From contig CAUDNR010002035.1 in NCBI GenBank assembly GCA_958430865.1, forward strand, positions 13,489-73,928: a stretch of 60,440 nucleotides of DNA, in the 5' to 3' direction. Under the pieces are notes generated by a model. The model was not told where the DNA came from. It saw only the letters and a program-made list of their open reading frames with translations, and searched no databases. Below, piece by piece: positions 56,633-60,440 of this stretch (its first letter is position 1; every line of letters begins with the position of its first letter). Source of the stretch: Entrophospora sp. SA101 (taxonomy: Eukaryota; Glomeromycota; Glomeromycetes; Entrophosporales; Entrophosporaceae). The translations under genes and the position numbers were made by a program.

Positions 56633-59119
56633 ATGTATTTATACATTTCCATAATAAAACAACTTTTTTTTATTTTATTAATCTGCATACATGTTGTCGA
56701 GGTTATACCATTGGGTACAGATGAAGAGGATCTTAATAATTCAATGGTAAATTTGTTTTTAAAAAATTTATATGATAACAATAACAAATAATAAATATGT
56801 AATAACGACAATAAATATATGCATTTAAGGTCATAAATCTACTGCAAGAATGTTTTTCAGACCACATGTTTAATTACGACAAATATTTAAGTATAAGTTC
56901 TGATCAGTTGAATTCTATAAAGCATGATGATTCAATGCCAATAGAGGAAAAAAAAGAAAAGATAGATATTATTAGTAATGAATTGAATCACATCGAATCG
57001 CTAGAGAATCTTACATTTGGATTATTGGAATATTTTTTTAAACTCGTTGAAGAATATCAGAATGGTGATGTAAAGTCACGGTCTAATTTTAAAAAAGAAA
57101 CACTGAAATTAATTTCAACTTTTCACAATTCTGCATTAAAAATGAATGATACAGAGTTTTTCCAACATTTATTAAATCAATATCATCCAAACGGAAACAT
57201 AAGGCATGAAAAATTAATCAATAATCATCAAAAAATTAATGAAGTGAAAAAAGACAATTTAGCTTTAGATTTGGTTGATGACATGTTAAAAGAAGTCAGT
57301 GATTCTGCCGATCATCTTGAAGAAAATATGAATAATAATAAATTTGCTGATAATCCAAAGATGCACGGATCTCTTGAAACTGTTGTTAGATTGGAGGAAG
57401 ATGAAGGCGATTTTTTTTCAATGAATGAACAGGAAGGTGATTCAATTGATGATGACGAAATACATAGCCATCATAGATTAGTTGGATTAGTTGATCGTGA
57501 TAATAATGAATACGTTCTTACTAGGCCTCATGACTTAACTGTCTTTTACGAAGGTAAGGGACAATGTGTAATTTTTGTCATATTTTTAGTTTATGATTAC
57601 AATAATTCTCTTACCAAATATTTCAGATGCACAACTTTTACGAGATATAATTGTTACAATAGTTTCATCTTTTGTATTTGGCTCAATTTCAAATAGTATT
57701 GGATTACCAGGTATATATTACATTCCAATATATAAATGTGTGTCACACATATACATTAGTTGTTATCTAATTAAATTATATGATTAAATTACTATTAACA
57801 TATTTGAAAAAAACCAAATAAGCGTTTTTGGGCTATATTATCGCTGGGTGTTTACTTGGGCCTGCAGGATACAACGTAATTCAGGTAATTAACTAATTAA
57901 CCAATTTAATTTAATTGATTTTTTAATATATAACAATTAATATTATCATAACAATTAATACCATGATAACAATTTTAGGAATTAATTCAAACAGAAACAT
58001 TATCACAATTAGGAGTTGTCTTTATTGTGTTTATGTTGGGACTTGGATTTTCATTTGAAAAACTTAAATCTTCATGGAAATTTGCACTTGGTAGCGCATC
58101 ATTGATATTCATTTCAACACTTAGCTTTTTTATTTTTTCTGGTTTCATCATTGGCGCAAGTATCAATCAAGCTATTTTTATTGGTGCATGTGTATCACTC
58201 TCTAGTACAACTGTTGTTGAACGTTTGAAATGTCAAGAGCTTGAACCATTGTATGGTTTATTGGTTATGCAAGATATTTTATTTGGACTTTTATTGGTAT
58301 TTTATTGGTATTTTATTGATTTTTGAATTTTAAATTTTATGATTATATTAATTTTATTTATTATATAAATATATATAGGCAGCTTTACCAGCACTTTCTA
58401 AATCTGGAATTGATGTGATTTTAGCTATTGGTCATTTACTTTTATCTTTAATGGTGTTTTTTGGGTTAAGTTATATAATCACAAAACTTCCAGTTGCTTG
58501 GATTCTTAGAACGACCAAAAAAAGCAATAATCACGAACTCTTCCTTCTTGGCTCAATATCATTATGTTTATTGATGTCACAGTTTTCACTTTTACTTGGT
58601 CTTGGTGTTGAAATCGGTTGTTTTGTTGCAGGAGTGTTTATACATAATTGTAGATATATTATTGATTCTTCAATTGGCGTGGTTGAACCAGTTAAAGATT
58701 TGTTTTCATGTTTATTTTTTGCCAGCATAGGACTTCACATTTATCCCAGTTTTTTGATTAATGAAGCACCATTATTGCTTATACTTACTGCGGGAGCTGT
58801 AGGATTTAAATTTATTAATAGTAGCCTTGCATTAGCGATATTAGGTCATCCAATTCAACGTGCTTCAACAATGGCAGTTGGTTTGGCTCAAATTAGTGAA
58901 TTTGCATTTGTGCTTGGAAGTCGTGCAAAAGGATATGGAATCATATCGAGAGAAGCATACTATCTTCTATTAACAACTACTTCTTTAACACTTGTGGTGA
59001 CACCAATATTATGGAATATATTATTCAATAAAAAAAAAGATTTTAATAGTAGTATTGGTGGTGGCAATACAGGTGGGGTGATACCATTTTCAATAAACAA
59101 TCCTGGAAAGGTTGAATAA
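56633..59119 (+). CDS. TMCO3: TMCO3-like CPA2 antiporter, copy B
   Basis: Same six-exon, 680-aa gene as copy A, shifted by 18,047 bp: exons 56633-56746, 56830-57553, 57627-57710, 57823-57884, 57979-58296 and 58379-59119. I saw no difference in coding or intron sequence. All domain features (signal segment, charged/coiled N-terminal half, CPA2 membrane domain with MQDILFG) are therefore the same. If both copies are real, the promoter (about 540 bp) is duplicated as well, and expression should be indistinguishable by sequence. If not, one is an unmerged haplotype placed in the same scaffold. Confidence 0.9.
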
Positions 59120-59989
59120 AACACCTTTTTATATAATTAATTTTAAAAATAATAATAATTGATATAATAATGAAAAACCTTAATATATTTTTTTTTTTGG
59201 TATTTATTTATAATATATTTGATTGATTGGATATTTATTATGTAATATTATAGATAATTTTATTATTATTAATAATGTTATTTTTAATTTTGTAAATAGT
59301 AAATATGATTGGCATGAAATATACGAAAATAATATATAAACGAGGGTTTTATCAAAACTCCGCAAAAATTTATGTTCGTTTTTAACACATTGTTCATATT
59401 TACCTTTGGCAATTCCCAAAATAAAAAAGGAAACCTATGAAATTTTTAGTAAAAATAGACAGTCTTAATTGTACAGTGAGTGCACCCTCTATAAATGCAT
59501 CCCTCCATAAATGCATGCTATGTCTCATTCCCAACCTCGGGAGTTAGAGATAAATGCACACCCTCCATACTCTGCACCGCACGGTCTTCACCCATCCCCG
59601 TTCATATAAAACCACACTCTCTAAATGCACGTCCGTGACTTTCACGTGATTTATTTGCTAAATAAATTCGTGTTGCATTAATATTAATTAATTTCAGTCT
59701 GGGATTTTACCATATCGGTATGTTGCTCTGCCGATCAATTCATATATGTTACAAATGAATTCACAAGATGTTACTCGTCATATTGAAGTCACATTTTTTT
59801 AAAAAAAAAATTAAATTAATAATTGAAATAAATAGTCCAAAACTTTCTTTTTCATAATCTGTTAATAATCTGTGATAATCTGTTGATTTGCTTAAAGTAT
59901 GTTTCTATCAAAATCAGGGAAAATTTAAACGCGAGGTGTTCAATTTCGTTTTTTTTTTATTTAACTATTATTTATTTAAAAACTTTTAG
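59120..59989. other. spacer with CTCTATAAATGCA-type motif cluster, copy B
   Basis: Same as 41073-41942, with one substitution (59784 T for 41737 C). Confidence 0.5.
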
Positions 59990-60440
59990 TGGAAAGACAA
60001 CCTGCTAGTACCTTACCATGCTTGTTCACCACACATGCTCAGAAATATTTGGAAAGTAAGCTGAAACAATGTGAAATCAAAAGTAATCAATACCGGAGAC
60101 AAGCATTGGGAAATGCAGTAAGGGAACGTCTACATCTATTTACTGAATACTTTCCTGAATTATCTTTGTTAATTGATTCTTTGGAAAATCATTCAATATG
60201 TGAAAAACATTATAATCAGATTGTTGCTACTAACAATTTTTATCAGACTCTTTTAAATTCAAATATAAATAAAAATTCAGATATTCCTATTATTCAAAAA
60301 AAAGATCCCGGGAAATCAATAATTTGGAATTACACACAAGTACCATTGACATTGTAGCAGGCGAAAATTATATTGGTGAGTCTAACATTACAGAGGAGCT
60401 TCAAAGAACAAGAGACATGCTAGAAATGAGTGAATCAGAA
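59990..60440 (+). CDS. unrecognised coiled-coil gene, copy B, cut by window end
   Basis: Same exon as 41943-42393. Position 60094 changes Trp to Arg in NQYRRQALGNAV (copy A NQYWRQAL), and 60423 changes Lys to Glu in the coiled coil (RDMLEMSE, copy A RDMLKMSE). Two of the four differences found across the duplication are therefore non-synonymous in this short stretch. Frame 1 ends at the TAG near 60357 while the coiled coil continues in another frame, as in copy A. The window ends before the position where repeat R interrupts copy A, so it is unknown whether copy B keeps the original 3' end. Confidence 0.5.

Larger units (their letters stand above)
55774..60440. repeat. direct segmental duplication, copy B
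   Basis: Partner of 37727-42393; see the substitutions listed there. It runs off the window end. Confidence 0.95.

Noticed and set aside
1..60440. tRNA and rRNA genes
   Set aside because: No B-box (GGTTCGAATCC-like) with cloverleaf context and no rRNA-like conserved segments were seen by eye; a tRNA scan would be decisive.

Overview
The window is AT-rich eukaryotic DNA. Its genes are split by many short GT-AG introns, it carries long Asn/Gln runs, and it is full of transposon debris. The gene content points to a fungus, most likely an arbuscular mycorrhizal (Glomeromycotina) type: ATG16, MED15 and HOS2-type HDAC genes, a SAM-domain plus Crinkler-type NTPase remnant, a TKL-like kinase with a Cys-rich N-terminal module, and P450 and lipase remnants. 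That assignment is inferred from recognised protein families, not from a search. Two runs of ten N (27372-27381 and 43406-43415) show that this is a gapped scaffold.

Layout. 0-5.3 kb: a decayed SAM/Crinkler gene (-), an armadillo-like remnant (+) and an intact PRPP synthetase (-, 4 exons, 320 aa). 6.3-9 kb: single-exon Mediator subunit MED15 (+). 10-11.3 kb: an acid-lipase pseudogene (+). 13.1-16.3 kb: DEAD-box helicase DBP10 (-). 16.4-21 kb: repeats, including a DDE transposase scrap, a dispersed repeat carrying a hAT-type MITE, and shuffled piggyBac fragments. 21.6-25.4 kb: SF3A2 (+) convergent with a HOS2/RPD3-class histone deacetylase (-). 25.5-28 kb: satellite-like repeats, a second piggyBac fragment and a gap. 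28.3-29.6 kb: a P450 pseudogene (+). 30-31.7 kb: a kinase gene (-) whose catalytic Asp is Asn. 31.7-38 kb: mostly intergenic, with a MITE, a perfect 505-bp tandem duplication and a hAT-like element.

The right third is structurally remarkable. A TMCO3-like CPA2 cation/proton antiporter gene and the start of a coiled-coil gene occur twice in direct orientation, 18,047 bp apart and almost identical, introns included. Between the copies lie a full SH3-TBC RabGAP gene (+, 920 aa), its convergent neighbour HSBP1 (-), and a truncated inverted copy of the RabGAP gene fused to the 5' part of ATG16 at a poly-Asn trinucleotide tract. One breakpoint of the direct duplication falls inside the hAT-like element, and one end of the inverted copy coincides with a gap. 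Both real rearrangement and mis-assembly of haplotypes must be considered.

The intact genes are housekeeping in nature: nucleotide synthesis, transcription, splicing, rRNA processing, chromatin, vesicle traffic, ion exchange and heat-shock control. No operon-like or defence-like gene system was found. The most unusual content is the rearrangement architecture, the ATG16/RabGAP junction, the predicted pseudokinase and the small non-autonomous elements with readable target sites.
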